Source: Chitinophagales bacterium
GTDB lineage: Bacteria; Bacteroidota; Bacteroidia; Chitinophagales; Chitinophagaceae
NCBI GenBank assembly: GCA_013298665.1
Contig: JAAFIK010000002.1
Coordinates: forward strand, 1 to 64,000
Direction of reading: 5' to 3'
Length of the DNA stretch: 64,000 bases
Positions 7,730-16,362 of the stretch are shown here, piece by piece. How positions within the stretch are numbered: the first letter of the stretch is position 1; each line of letters begins with the position of its first letter. The notes under the pieces are model-generated. The model made no database searches, was not told the DNA's origin, and saw nothing but the letters and a program-made list of their open reading frames with translations. The position numbers and the translations under genes were made by a program.

Positions 7730-8638
7730 ATGAAAAAGTTTTTCAACGTGCCCCTATGGTGCACAGTATTCCTCGTGGGCGTTGCCATCAGTTTTGCCAG
7801 TTGCAAGAAAGACAACAGCATTGCTGATCCGGCCACTGAAGCCCCCACAGAAGAGATCGCTACCCTTGAAGCTGTGCACAACGATGCAGACGCGGATGCC
7901 ATCTTCGATGATGTATTCAACATGACCGGCAGTATCAGTACCGATGACGCGGGTGAAGAACTGGGCTTTGGTGGCAGCCTGCCCGGGGCTTTCAGCAATG
8001 GCCGCGACATGACCACCACAGACTCTGCTGCGCGTTGCTTCACCGTACATGTGGTACCCAACATCCCGCACGTATTCCCCAAAACGGTCACCATCAACTT
8101 TGGCGATGGTTGTCTTGGCCGCGATGGCAAATTCCGCAAGGGTAAGATCGTATCGATCTTTACCGCACCCCTGTCGGTACCGGGCAGCAAGGTATCCACT
8201 ACCTTTATCAATTACTCGGTAGACAGTTTCAGGGTAGCGGGTACACATATCACCGAAAACACAAGCACGTCCAACCTCAATGGCTGGAAAGTAAAAGTGC
8301 TGGATGCAAAAGTGACCAATACCAACAGCAACAAATGGCACCAGTGGAACAGCCTCAAATCTATTACACAAACAGAGGGCAACGGCACCCCGGCCTATCC
8401 GTTCGACAATGTATTCAGGATTACCGGTGGCGCTGCCGGCAGTAACTCAGGCGGGCATAGCTGGACCTCAGCTATACAGGAGCCCCTCATCAAAAAATTC
8501 ACCTGCCGCTGGATTGTAAAGGGTACCGTAAAACTGACAAGGGATAACCGCGAGGGACTGCTTGATTATGGCAATGGCTCCTGCGACAACCAGGCTACGA
8601 TTACCGTTAATGGTATCACCCGTGCCATAACCCTGTAA
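7730..8638 (+). CDS. Lipoprotein, paralogue of the 9.4-10.3 kb gene
   Basis: A 302-residue protein with a signal peptide ending in FASCKKD (Cys25), so a lipoprotein. It shares its plan with the gene at 9441-10304: an acidic N-terminal stretch, a central FPKTVTINFGDGC...RKGKI motif, then SLKSITQTEG, and a C-terminal LLDYGNGSCDNQATITVNG motif. The two G-[ND]-G-x0-1-C motifs resemble each other, suggesting an internally duplicated beta-domain. I know no function. The pair flanks a polysaccharide deacetylase on the opposite strand. A terminator follows at 8716. Confidence 0.8.
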   Translation: MKKFFNVPLWCTVFLVGVAISFASCKKDNSIADPATEAPTEEIATLEAVHNDADADAIFDDVFNMTGSISTDDAGEELGFGGSLPGAFSNGRDMTTTDSAARCFTVHVVPNIPHVFPKTVTINFGDGCLGRDGKFRKGKIVSIFTAPLSVPGSKVSTTFINYSVDSFRVAGTHITENTSTSNLNGWKVKVLDAKVTNTNSNKWHQWNSLKSITQTEGNGTPAYPFDNVFRITGGAAGSNSGGHSWTSAIQEPLIKKFTCRWIVKGTVKLTRDNREGLLDYGNGSCDNQATITVNGITRAITL

Positions 8639-8715
8639 CCAATAAAAAAATTGTTGCATATTTAACTTGTAGTATGTAACTTTACACCAGTTTTCATAGG
8701 GTACGGATTAAAAAC

Positions 8716-8748
8716 GGGCCAGGGTTTCCACCCCGGCCCAAGTTTTTT
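8716..8748 (+). terminator. Intrinsic terminator after the lipoprotein gene
   Basis: A hairpin GGGCC-a-GGG / CCC-c-GGCCC (8716-8739, one internal mismatch) is followed by six T at 8743-8748. It ends the plus-strand lipoprotein transcript and lies 18 bp before the stop of the convergent deacetylase gene. Confidence 0.8.
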
Positions 8749-8765
8749 ATACCAACGGCTGATTT

Positions 8766-9377
8766 TCAGCAGAGGCTTTTGAAGGTAAAACCCTTATCTG
8801 CAAAGGTTTTCAATACTACCGGCAAAGCATAACGCATACGTGGTTCCGCTTTCTCACTATCATGGAAAACAACAATCGAACCATCACCCGAGAAACGCAA
8901 TACATTGTTTAAACATCGTTCACCATCAATCGTTGTATCAAAATCACCACTCAGTACCGACCACATCACCACTGTATAGCCTGCCATTTGACGCAATTGC
9001 GATTGACGTATCCGGCCATATGGCGGCCGGAAAAGGACAGCACCAATCAATTCGTTTGCCCGGGCTATATCGCTGAGATAAACCGCATCTGTTTGCTTCC
9101 AGCCGTTGAGGTGGTGCTGTGTATGGTTGCCAACAGCATGCCCTTCTGCAAGGATGCGCTGGTACACCTCCGGATATGCCAGTACATTTTTACCGATACA
9201 AAAGAAGGTGGCTTTTGCACCATACCTGCGTAACGCATCGAGTACAAAGGGGGTAATTACCGGGTGCGGGCCATCATCAAATGTGAGGTACAGCGTTTGA
9301 TTACCCGCCGGCATCTGCCACAGACATTTTCTATACAAACGCTTCAGCCACCAGGGCGATCTGATAAGGTAGAACAT
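8766..9377 (-). CDS. Polysaccharide deacetylase (NodB homology, CE4)
   Basis: A 203-residue NodB-domain protein. Canonical CE4 motifs are present: LTFDDGPHP near residue 31 (catalytic base and metal Asp), NHTQHH near 98 (metal His pair) and RPPYGR near 128. It would remove N- or O-acetyl groups from chitin-like polysaccharide or peptidoglycan. A short hydrophobic N-terminus (MFYLIRSPWWLK) could be a membrane-proximal region but is not a clear signal peptide. It sits between two paralogous lipoproteins on the other strand, which hints at an envelope role, though a shared transcript is impossible. Confidence 0.92.
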   Translation of the reverse strand: MFYLIRSPWWLKRLYRKCLWQMPAGNQTLYLTFDDGPHPVITPFVLDALRRYGAKATFFCIGKNVLAYPEVYQRILAEGHAVGNHTQHHLNGWKQTDAVYLSDIARANELIGAVLFRPPYGRIRQSQLRQMAGYTVVMWSVLSGDFDTTIDGERCLNNVLRFSGDGSIVVFHDSEKAEPRMRYALPVVLKTFADKGFTFKSLC

Positions 9378-9440
9378 TCTGCAAAATAATTTTTTTTCGC
9401 CGGATTAAACGCTGTACACCTGTTGCCGTCTGATATAAAA

Positions 9441-10304
9441 ATGAAAATTATGTATACAAGAAAATTTCTGGCGCTTACCACCGTCGCCTTAACCCTCCTC
9501 TTTACTTCATGTAAAAAAGACAACAGCAGTAATGCCGCAGATGAATTTGAAACCACATTTGAACTCAGTGGCGACCAGGCCATTGCCGACAACCTCACCG
9601 AAGATGCCAACGACGTGTTTAACGAAGCCGCGATGGACAATAACCTCATGGGTGGCCGTACAGATGGCACTACAGATGTTACCGGTACGCAAGGTTTACT
9701 GGGCTGCGCTACCACCAGCGTAACCCCGCTCTCGGGCTTTCCTAAAACCATGGTGATCGATTTCGGCAACGGCTGTACATCGCTCAACGGGGTAACCCGC
9801 AAAGGCAGGATTACGATAGTATTGTCCGATTCTGTTCGCAAATACAACAGTACAGCCGTGATGACCTTCGACAACTATTATGTAAACGGCTTTAAGAAAG
9901 AAGGAACCATTACCTGGAGAAATACAAGTTTGCCCGGTACACGTAGCTGGCAGCGCAAGGTGGAAAACGGTAAAATCACTGCTCCCAATGGCAACTACTG
10001 GCTGCACAGTGGCATCAAAAATATAACCCAGACTGCTGGTTTGGTCACCCCCAATATCCTGCTGGATGATGTATTCTCCATCACCGGCAGCCACAGCGTA
10101 ACCAATACTGCAGGCAGAACGCGCAACAGTACCATACTGGAAGCGCTGCAGAAAAAAACAGCTTGCGAAAATATTGATAAAGGCAAGGTAAAAGTGGAAG
10201 GCCCCAACCATTATGCCGTTATCGATTATGGCGATGGTGCCTGCGACAGGCTGGCAACCATCTCGATTGATGGCCGTCCTGCAAGAACAATTCTGTTAAG
10301 ATAA
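9441..10304 (+). CDS. Lipoprotein, paralogue of the 7.7-8.6 kb gene
   Basis: About 287 residues from the ATG at 9441 (MKIMYTRKF); a second ATG at 9450 is equally good, and the first in-frame ATG at 9423 only adds residues before the signal peptide. The signal peptide ends in LLFTSCKKD, a lipobox. It repeats the features of its paralogue: FPKTMVIDFGNGC...RKGRITI, GIKNITQTAG, and the C-terminal VIDYGDGACDRLATISIDG. The Cys and G-[DN]-G positions are conserved between the two. Function is unknown; probably a small surface or periplasmic lipoprotein family. A T-rich terminator follows at 10341. Confidence 0.8.
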   Translation: MKIMYTRKFLALTTVALTLLFTSCKKDNSSNAADEFETTFELSGDQAIADNLTEDANDVFNEAAMDNNLMGGRTDGTTDVTGTQGLLGCATTSVTPLSGFPKTMVIDFGNGCTSLNGVTRKGRITIVLSDSVRKYNSTAVMTFDNYYVNGFKKEGTITWRNTSLPGTRSWQRKVENGKITAPNGNYWLHSGIKNITQTAGLVTPNILLDDVFSITGSHSVTNTAGRTRNSTILEALQKKTACENIDKGKVKVEGPNHYAVIDYGDGACDRLATISIDGRPARTILLR

Positions 10305-10340
10305 GATGATGCATACGAAAGGGTAGTTTAGTTTGATGAA

Positions 10341-10379
10341 AGAGGCTGTCTCCATGATATGGGGCAGTCTCTTTTTTTT
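10341..10379 (+). terminator. Intrinsic terminator
   Basis: A 12-pair stem with three G-U pairs (AGAGGCTGTCTC against GGGGCAGTCTCT), loop around 10353-10360, then eight T. It closes the second paralogous lipoprotein transcript. Confidence 0.8.
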
Positions 10380-10553
10380 GCTGACCCGCTCACCGCCTTA
10401 AGCAAGGTTTTCATTGATTTTAGCTGTGGGATATGTCATTGGGGATGGTTGAAATCATTCCACAAAAATTGATGCCGATTACAGAATGACTTATCTTTAT
10501 CACCGCATACCTGTTCCCGGACCGGCTGATTGTTAATCACCAAATAGTAAACA

Positions 10554-11612
10554 ATGAAAAAACAAATCAAAACAGCACAACTTCGCCTTATGGCCTTTTT
10601 TGCCATTACTGTATTCGTTGCCTCCTGTAAAAAAAATGAACTGCAAGCCCCCGAAGCAACTGCATCCGGTACTGATCAGATCCGTACCAATCATGGCCGC
10701 CTGGTATTTGCCAGTACCGCAGCTTTTTATACAGCCATGAATAAATTAGACCGCTGCAATGCTGCACAACTGGCCGACTTTGAAAAAGGCAAAGCCTATA
10801 CTTCATTCAGCAATGCGTTTGCGCTTACCGGGGAAGACACGGAACTCCCGGTAGCCACACGCCAACTGCTGAAACTTCCGCCCGGTATCCGCTCCTTATT
10901 AAATGCCAATGCCGAAATACAGATTGGCGATACCATCATCTGGTACAACAATGGCATCAAATATTATATTCCGGGAGCCAGCGAAGCGGAACTGCAACGG
11001 ATAAAAGTACATCCGGAACAGGCTCGGTTGAAAGCCATGTATGAAATCAAAACCGCACCTGTTCGCCTCAATACTAACGATCAGGATATTACGGCTCCGG
11101 CCAGTATTTACCTCAGCAACAGTGCAGATGCCAGGCACCAGTATGAATTCTGGCAACAAGCACCAGCGGCTGGCTGGCGCAAATATGTGCACGAAGTTGC
11201 TGCCTATACGGATTATGCTTACGTTGCCCCAAACACCTGTGGTCAGGCAACATACTGGTACAATACAGGCTGTTATTTATACATCAAACTTGAATGGAAG
11301 GGACGTCGTGGCTGGAATCCTGCCGGTGAGTCGCGCAACATCAGCTACAACCTTACCTGTTCGGGCAGTTCAGCGTCTCCCAGGGGTTGTGGTATTGTTG
11401 ATTATCTTGGCTTTTATACAACGCCGGTGGGAAGTACAACGCAAAGCTCCAATCTTACGCTGGTGCTGGGTACTGCCGGCGGATATACTGTCAGCAGCAG
11501 CGGTTATTATCCCATTGGATGGACATTGAGTGTGGAAGGTTCCATTTCCCAAAACGTTGTAGGCGATGTTCCTTCAAACGCATGGACCAATACGGGCTAT
11601 CCACTCTGGTAA
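10554..11612 (+). CDS. Lipoprotein of unknown function
   Basis: A 352-residue protein with a signal peptide ending in VFVASCKKNE (Cys25), so a lipoprotein. After a low-complexity linker it has RLVFASTAAFYTAMNKLD, an opening often seen in Bacteroidota lipoproteins of unknown role, and SFSNAFALTG. The C-terminal 130 residues are rich in Tyr, Trp, Gly and Ser and contain four or five Cys (NTCGQATYWYNTGCYLYIKL, LTCSGS, RGCGIVDY), suggesting a disulfide-braced beta-domain. It is not a paralogue of the two lipoproteins upstream. A TATCTTTA box lies about 60 bp before the start. Confidence 0.7.
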   Translation: MKKQIKTAQLRLMAFFAITVFVASCKKNELQAPEATASGTDQIRTNHGRLVFASTAAFYTAMNKLDRCNAAQLADFEKGKAYTSFSNAFALTGEDTELPVATRQLLKLPPGIRSLLNANAEIQIGDTIIWYNNGIKYYIPGASEAELQRIKVHPEQARLKAMYEIKTAPVRLNTNDQDITAPASIYLSNSADARHQYEFWQQAPAAGWRKYVHEVAAYTDYAYVAPNTCGQATYWYNTGCYLYIKLEWKGRRGWNPAGESRNISYNLTCSGSSASPRGCGIVDYLGFYTTPVGSTTQSSNLTLVLGTAGGYTVSSSGYYPIGWTLSVEGSISQNVVGDVPSNAWTNTGYPLW

Positions 11613-11645
11613 CCACATCATTTCCCTTATAAAGCAAGGTATGCA

Positions 11646-11677
11646 AAAACCGCCCAATGATACGGGCGGTTTTCCTT
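11646..11677. terminator. Bidirectional terminator
   Basis: A 10-bp perfect stem AAAACCGCCC (11646-11655) / GGGCGGTTTT (11664-11673) with an 8-base loop and T-rich flanks. It separates the lipoprotein gene from gltX. Confidence 0.85.
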
Positions 11678-11715
11678 TTCAGTGCTTCCGGCAGTGGCAA
11701 CTACAAGAACACACT

Positions 11716-11723
11716 TATCTTTG
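11716..11723 (+). promoter_or_regulatory. -7 promoter box of gltX
   Basis: TATCTTTG fits the Bacteroidota TAnnTTTG box and ends only 4 bp before the gltX ATG, so the transcript would begin at or next to the start codon (leaderless or nearly so). No clear -33 TTG is visible. Confidence 0.65.
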
Positions 11724-11727
11724 CAGC

Positions 11728-13248
11728 ATGAATACAGTAAGGGTTCGTTTTGCCCCATCACCAACCGGCGGCCTCCATCTTGGTGGTGTGCGTACCGTGT
11801 TGTACAATTATTTATTTGCCCGGCAACAGGGCGGCCAGTTTATTCTCCGTATTGAAGATACCGACCAGACGCGCTATGTGGATGGTGCAGAACAATACAT
11901 CATGGACTGTCTCCAATGGTGTGGCCTCGTACCCGACGAAAGTCCCGTACACGGCGGTGAATATGGCCCCTACCGCCAGAGCGAACGTAAAACACTTTAC
12001 CGCCGGTATGCCGACCAACTGGTTGCGGCAGGCCAGGCTTATTATGCTTTTGATACGCCCGAAGCGCTCGACCAGCTCCGGGAAACACACAAAGCTGCGG
12101 GCAACAGTTTTTTCTACAACCACGAAGTGCGCATGGGGCTGAACAACAGTCTCCGCCTGCTGCCCGAAGAAACACAGGCCTTACTGGATGCCGGTACCCC
12201 ATATGTCATCCGCATTAAAGTGCCTGCCAATGAATTTGTATCCTTTACTGATATGATCAGGGGCGATATTGCATTTGATACCAATACCACCGATGATAAG
12301 GTACTCCTCAAAGCAGATGGGATGCCCACATATCACCTCGCAGTAGTGGTGGATGATTACCTGATGAAAATCACACATGCCTTCCGCGGCGAGGAATGGT
12401 TGCCCAGCGCACCCATACACCTGCTGCTGTGGAAATACCTTTTTGGTTTTGACCATATGCCCCAATGGGCGCACCTGCCCCTCATCCTCAAACCCGATGG
12501 TAATGGTAAACTGAGCAAACGCGATGGCGACAGGCTCGGCTTCCCGGTATATGCCATGGACTGGAAAGACCCCAAAACGGGTGATCTGACAAAGGGCTTC
12601 CGCGAACTGGGCTTTCTCCCCCAAGCCTTCATCAACCTGCTGGCAGCACTCGGCTGGAATGATGGCAGCGGACAGGAAATCTTTACGATCGATGAGCTGA
12701 TTGAAAAATTCAATATGGACCGGGTACACGTATCCGGTGCAAAATTCGACTTTGAAAAAGCTAAGTGGTACAACCAGGAGTGGATCCGGAAACAGCCGGT
12801 AGCCGAATGGCAATCGCTGGTACACCAACACCTTAAGGAACAGGGACTGGTCGTGCCCAACGACAATTATCTGACCCGGGTACTGGAACTGGTGAAAGAA
12901 CGCTGCACCCTGCTCACTGATTTCTATACACAAGCGGGGTTCTTCTTCCAGGCGCCGCAGCAATGGGATATGGATGCGGTACGCCCCAAATGGAACGAAG
13001 ACAAAAAGGCTTTCTTTACCGAACTGGTGGCCATTTTCGCCACCATGACCGGATGGGAAAACGCTGCTATAGAGGAGGCGTTTAAAACCCTGGCCACTGC
13101 CAAAAATATCAAGCCCGGCGAATTGCAGTTGCCCATGCGGGTGATGCTTGTTGGCGGCAAGTTTGGCCCGGCGGTATTTGAAATTGCAGCCATGATTGGC
13201 AGGGCAGCAACCATTGCACGCGTGGAAAACATGCTTGGCGCCTTATAA
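11728..13248 (+). CDS. gltX: Glutamyl-tRNA synthetase
   Basis: A 506-residue class I synthetase of usual length. The HIGH-type motif is FAPSPTGGLHLGGVRT at the N-terminus, and the KMSKS-type loop is KLSKRDGDR near residue 260. It charges tRNA-Glu in the cytoplasm. The start is the ATG at 11728: the frame is open 54 codons further upstream, but that part crosses the terminator and promoter box and lacks family similarity. The B12-binding gene follows after 75 bp. Confidence 0.97.
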   Translation: MNTVRVRFAPSPTGGLHLGGVRTVLYNYLFARQQGGQFILRIEDTDQTRYVDGAEQYIMDCLQWCGLVPDESPVHGGEYGPYRQSERKTLYRRYADQLVAAGQAYYAFDTPEALDQLRETHKAAGNSFFYNHEVRMGLNNSLRLLPEETQALLDAGTPYVIRIKVPANEFVSFTDMIRGDIAFDTNTTDDKVLLKADGMPTYHLAVVVDDYLMKITHAFRGEEWLPSAPIHLLLWKYLFGFDHMPQWAHLPLILKPDGNGKLSKRDGDRLGFPVYAMDWKDPKTGDLTKGFRELGFLPQAFINLLAALGWNDGSGQEIFTIDELIEKFNMDRVHVSGAKFDFEKAKWYNQEWIRKQPVAEWQSLVHQHLKEQGLVVPNDNYLTRVLELVKERCTLLTDFYTQAGFFFQAPQQWDMDAVRPKWNEDKKAFFTELVAIFATMTGWENAAIEEAFKTLATAKNIKPGELQLPMRVMLVGGKFGPAVFEIAAMIGRAATIARVENMLGAL

Positions 13249-13323
13249 ACGGGGGTTATTTATTGCCGGATGGCCAATACATAATTCCCGGATATCCTTT
13301 ACTTTTACGCCAATAACAGTAAT

Positions 13324-13731
13324 ATGAGCAGACCGATACGCGTACTGATTGCCAAAGTTGGCCTCGATGGCCATGATCGTGGCGCCAAAGTGATTGCAAC
13401 TGCCCTGCGCGATGCAGGGATGGAAGTGATTTATACGGGGTTGCGCCAGACGCCCGACATGGTGGTCAATGCTGCCCTGCAGGAAGACGTGGATGCCATC
13501 GGTGTCAGCATCCTCAGCGGTGCACACAATACCGTTTTTCCAAAAATCATCCAGCTCATGAAAGATAAGCAGATGAATGATGTACTGCTTACCGGTGGCG
13601 GTATTATACCCGATGAAGACATGAAAACCCTGAACGAAATGGGAGTCGGCAAACTCTTTGCACCCGGCACACCTACTCCGGCCATCGCAGATTATATCCG
13701 CGAATGGGTAAAAACCAACCGCGATTTTTAA
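13324..13731 (+). CDS. Stand-alone cobalamin (B12)-binding domain protein, methylmalonyl-CoA mutase C-terminal type
   Basis: A 135-residue protein consisting only of the B12-binding fold. The cobalamin-binding motif is DGHDRG near residue 17 (the His is the lower axial ligand), with SILSG near 60 and TGGGI near 97. It matches the C-terminal domain of methylmalonyl-CoA mutase, which needs a separate catalytic chain to rearrange acyl-CoA. No mutase large subunit is in the window. It may serve a mutase encoded elsewhere or sense cobalamin. Confidence 0.9.
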   Translation: MSRPIRVLIAKVGLDGHDRGAKVIATALRDAGMEVIYTGLRQTPDMVVNAALQEDVDAIGVSILSGAHNTVFPKIIQLMKDKQMNDVLLTGGGIIPDEDMKTLNEMGVGKLFAPGTPTPAIADYIREWVKTNRDF

Positions 13732-13909
13732 TTCCTGCACACCAGCAGGCGATAAAACTTTTTTCTTTCCCGTTCCTTTCGTATTTTCATTGCCACGGGC
13801 GTGCCCATCCGCACCACCCATCGATTGCCTTTCTATATGCCCGGTAAAAGGGATAACGGCCTTTACAGGGGATGAAGTAAACGTTTTATTGAAAACAAAA
13901 TCGCAACGC

Positions 13910-15355
13910 ATGGACAATTCATTCCTGTCGGGATATGATACATCACCAGGGGTATGGGACGAAATGTTTGCCGCGGCAGGGATACGCGGACATTACCGCA
14001 ATTTTGTATCGGCCATCGAAAACCTTTCCGCGGCAGAAATGTCGCACAAAGACGAGCTGGCCAAAAAGCTGTTCATGAGCCAGGGTATTACCTTTACGGT
14101 TTACAGCAGCGGCGAGGGCGTAGAGAAAATATTCCCCTTTGACATTATTCCCCGTATCATCCAGGCTGCAGAATGGAGTACCATTGAGGCAGGCATCAAA
14201 CAGCGGCTCAAAGCCCTCAATATTTTCCTGCGGGATGTTTATCATGAGCAATTCATCATCAAAGACGGCATCATACCGGCCAAACTGATCTATTCCTGTC
14301 CCAATTTTCTGCGGGAGATGATGCATGTGGACATTCCCCATGACATCTATACACATATCTCCGGTATCGACCTCATCCGCGACAGTGATGGTACTTATTA
14401 TGTACTCGAAGACAACCTGCGTACGCCTTCGGGGGTATCCTATATGCTCGAGAACAGGAGCATCACTTACCGCATTTTCCCTTCACTGCTGCCCAGAAAC
14501 AAAGTCCGGTCCGTAAAACATTATCCCGACCTCCTGCTGCGTAATCTCCTGGCACTGGCCAACCGCAGCACCAGCAATCCCAACGTGGTACTGCTTACCC
14601 CGGGTATTTACAACTCGGCTTACTTTGAGCACACCACGCTGGCCCGCCTGATGGGTATTGAACTGGTGGAAGGACGCGACCTGGTGGTGGACAATCATTT
14701 TGTATATATGAAGACCACCAGGGGCTTACAGAAAGTAGATGTGATTTACCGCAGGGTGGATGATGATTTTATTGATCCGCTGGTATTCAGGCCGGATAGC
14801 ATGCTCGGTGTACCAGGTATCTACTGGGCTTACCGCAAAGGTAATGTAGCCATCATCAATGCCATGGGTAATGGCGTAGCCGATGATAAAGCCGTATATG
14901 CCTATGTACCTGATATGATTAAATATTACCTCAACGAAGAACCCATCTTAAAGAATGTGCCCACTTACCGGCTGGAGATTCCCGGCAATCAGCAACTGGT
15001 ATTTGATAAAATGGATCAGATGGTGATCAAAAAGACCAACGAATCGGGCGGGTATGGTATGCTGATCGGCAGTGCGGCAACGGAAAAGGAAATGGATGAT
15101 TTTAAAACAGCCATCAGGAATGATCCCCGCAGTTTTATTGCACAGCCTATCATCAGCCTGTCTGCAGCGCCCTGTTACATCAACGGCCGTTTACAACCCC
15201 GCCGGGTTGACCTCAGGCCCTATGCACTGTATGGTCCTGATGGTATCGACATTGTGCCCGGGGGACTTACCCGTGTAGCGCTGAAAGAGGGATCGCTGGT
15301 GGTCAACTCATCGCAGGGAGGCGGCAGTAAGGATACCTGGGTGGTGGATGAATAA
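13910..15355 (+). CDS. Circularly permuted ATP-grasp peptide ligase-like protein
   Basis: 481 residues from the ATG giving MDNSFLSGYDTSPGVWDEMF; the frame runs 40 codons further upstream but that part has low-complexity composition and no family match. The family (formerly DUF404/DUF407) is a circularly permuted ATP-grasp. Visible blocks include QGITFTVYSSGEGVEKIFPFD, a segment reading LEDNLRTPSGVSYMLENR, KTNESGGYGMLIG (nucleotide-binding loop) and the C-terminal VDLRPYALYG...PGGLTRVAL. It probably makes amide bonds using ATP. It is followed by alpha-E and transglutaminase genes (65-bp and 9-bp gaps), the conserved cluster predicted by Iyer and colleagues to make or attach peptides. Confidence 0.92.
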   Translation: MDNSFLSGYDTSPGVWDEMFAAAGIRGHYRNFVSAIENLSAAEMSHKDELAKKLFMSQGITFTVYSSGEGVEKIFPFDIIPRIIQAAEWSTIEAGIKQRLKALNIFLRDVYHEQFIIKDGIIPAKLIYSCPNFLREMMHVDIPHDIYTHISGIDLIRDSDGTYYVLEDNLRTPSGVSYMLENRSITYRIFPSLLPRNKVRSVKHYPDLLLRNLLALANRSTSNPNVVLLTPGIYNSAYFEHTTLARLMGIELVEGRDLVVDNHFVYMKTTRGLQKVDVIYRRVDDDFIDPLVFRPDSMLGVPGIYWAYRKGNVAIINAMGNGVADDKAVYAYVPDMIKYYLNEEPILKNVPTYRLEIPGNQQLVFDKMDQMVIKKTNESGGYGMLIGSAATEKEMDDFKTAIRNDPRSFIAQPIISLSAAPCYINGRLQPRRVDLRPYALYGPDGIDIVPGGLTRVALKEGSLVVNSSQGGGSKDTWVVDE

Positions 15356-15420
15356 AACAAAGACCCGGCAAACAAATAATCGTTCTCATCATAATGAACC
15401 ATAACATTTAACCACAAATT

Positions 15421-16353
15421 ATGCTCAGTCGTGTTGCAGATGCCGTATTCTGGATGGCGCGGTACATGGAAAGAACCAATGGACTGCTGCGGGTGATCCG
15501 CACCAACTATATCGCCTCACAGGATGAGGTAAAGGATTTCAGTTGGCAGACCATCCTGGAGGTATATGGCAACCTCAAGCCCGAAGCCGTTGCCGAAATG
15601 GCACACCAGTCGGCCCGGGCGTTGGAATGCCTGGTCATCGACAAGGAAAACCCTTCTTCGGTTATCCATAATATCCGTTTTGCCCGCGAGAATGCCCGTG
15701 CGGTGCAGGACCATATCACCAAGGAGGTCTGGCAATGCCTCAACGACTTTTATCATCTGGTGAGGGACGAACACCTGCAGGAACTGCTCCGTTTTGGCGA
15801 TCCCGTGAGTGCTATGGATCTGCTGAATAAACAGGGGATGACTTACTATGGGGTGGTGGACACCACCATGAGCAGGAGTGAGGATTTTTGTTTCCTCAAC
15901 ATTGGCAAATACCTGGAACGTGCGATACTGACGGCCGATATTCTACAGATCAAACTGCGCGAACTGCAGGGAGAGGAAGCCAATACCGAGTCGCCGGGTT
16001 GGCGCTACCTGCTCTACTCGCTGGCGGGCTATGAGTGGTACCTCAAAAACAACAGGGGTAATATTCAAACCCCATTGGTACTCCGGCAGGTACTGTACGA
16101 CATGCACTTTCCTCACGCCATCGCATACTGCCTCGGCCAGGTAAACCGCTATGCCGAAAGGCTGCGTCCCTTCGCCCTGCCTGAAACCTTCAGACAAACA
16201 GAATTCATCATCGGTAAAGTAATGAGCGATATCAAATACAGTACCACCGACCTGTCTGACCTCGCCGCGCTCGACCAGCTTTTTCAGGATATAAAAAACA
16301 ATTGCTACCACATTGGAAATTCATTTAACCAGCTTTACTTTGGCAATTCTTAA
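15421..16353 (+). CDS. Alpha-E domain protein (DUF403)
   Basis: A 310-residue, all-helical protein. It starts MLSRVADAVFWMARYMERT, the standard opening of the alpha-E family, and contains a conserved FLNIGKYLERA block near residue 160. The family has no proven enzymatic activity. It almost always sits between a circularly permuted ATP-grasp gene and a transglutaminase gene, as here, and is taken to be the partner or scaffold of the ligase. There is no signal peptide, so it is cytoplasmic. The next gene begins 9 bp after its stop. Confidence 0.92.
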   Translation: MLSRVADAVFWMARYMERTNGLLRVIRTNYIASQDEVKDFSWQTILEVYGNLKPEAVAEMAHQSARALECLVIDKENPSSVIHNIRFARENARAVQDHITKEVWQCLNDFYHLVRDEHLQELLRFGDPVSAMDLLNKQGMTYYGVVDTTMSRSEDFCFLNIGKYLERAILTADILQIKLRELQGEEANTESPGWRYLLYSLAGYEWYLKNNRGNIQTPLVLRQVLYDMHFPHAIAYCLGQVNRYAERLRPFALPETFRQTEFIIGKVMSDIKYSTTDLSDLAALDQLFQDIKNNCYHIGNSFNQLYFGNS

Positions 16354-16362
16354 CCCCATACA

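Noticed and set aside
11566-11727. Upstream extension of the gltX frame
   Set aside because: It crosses a terminator and the promoter box and lacks synthetase similarity.
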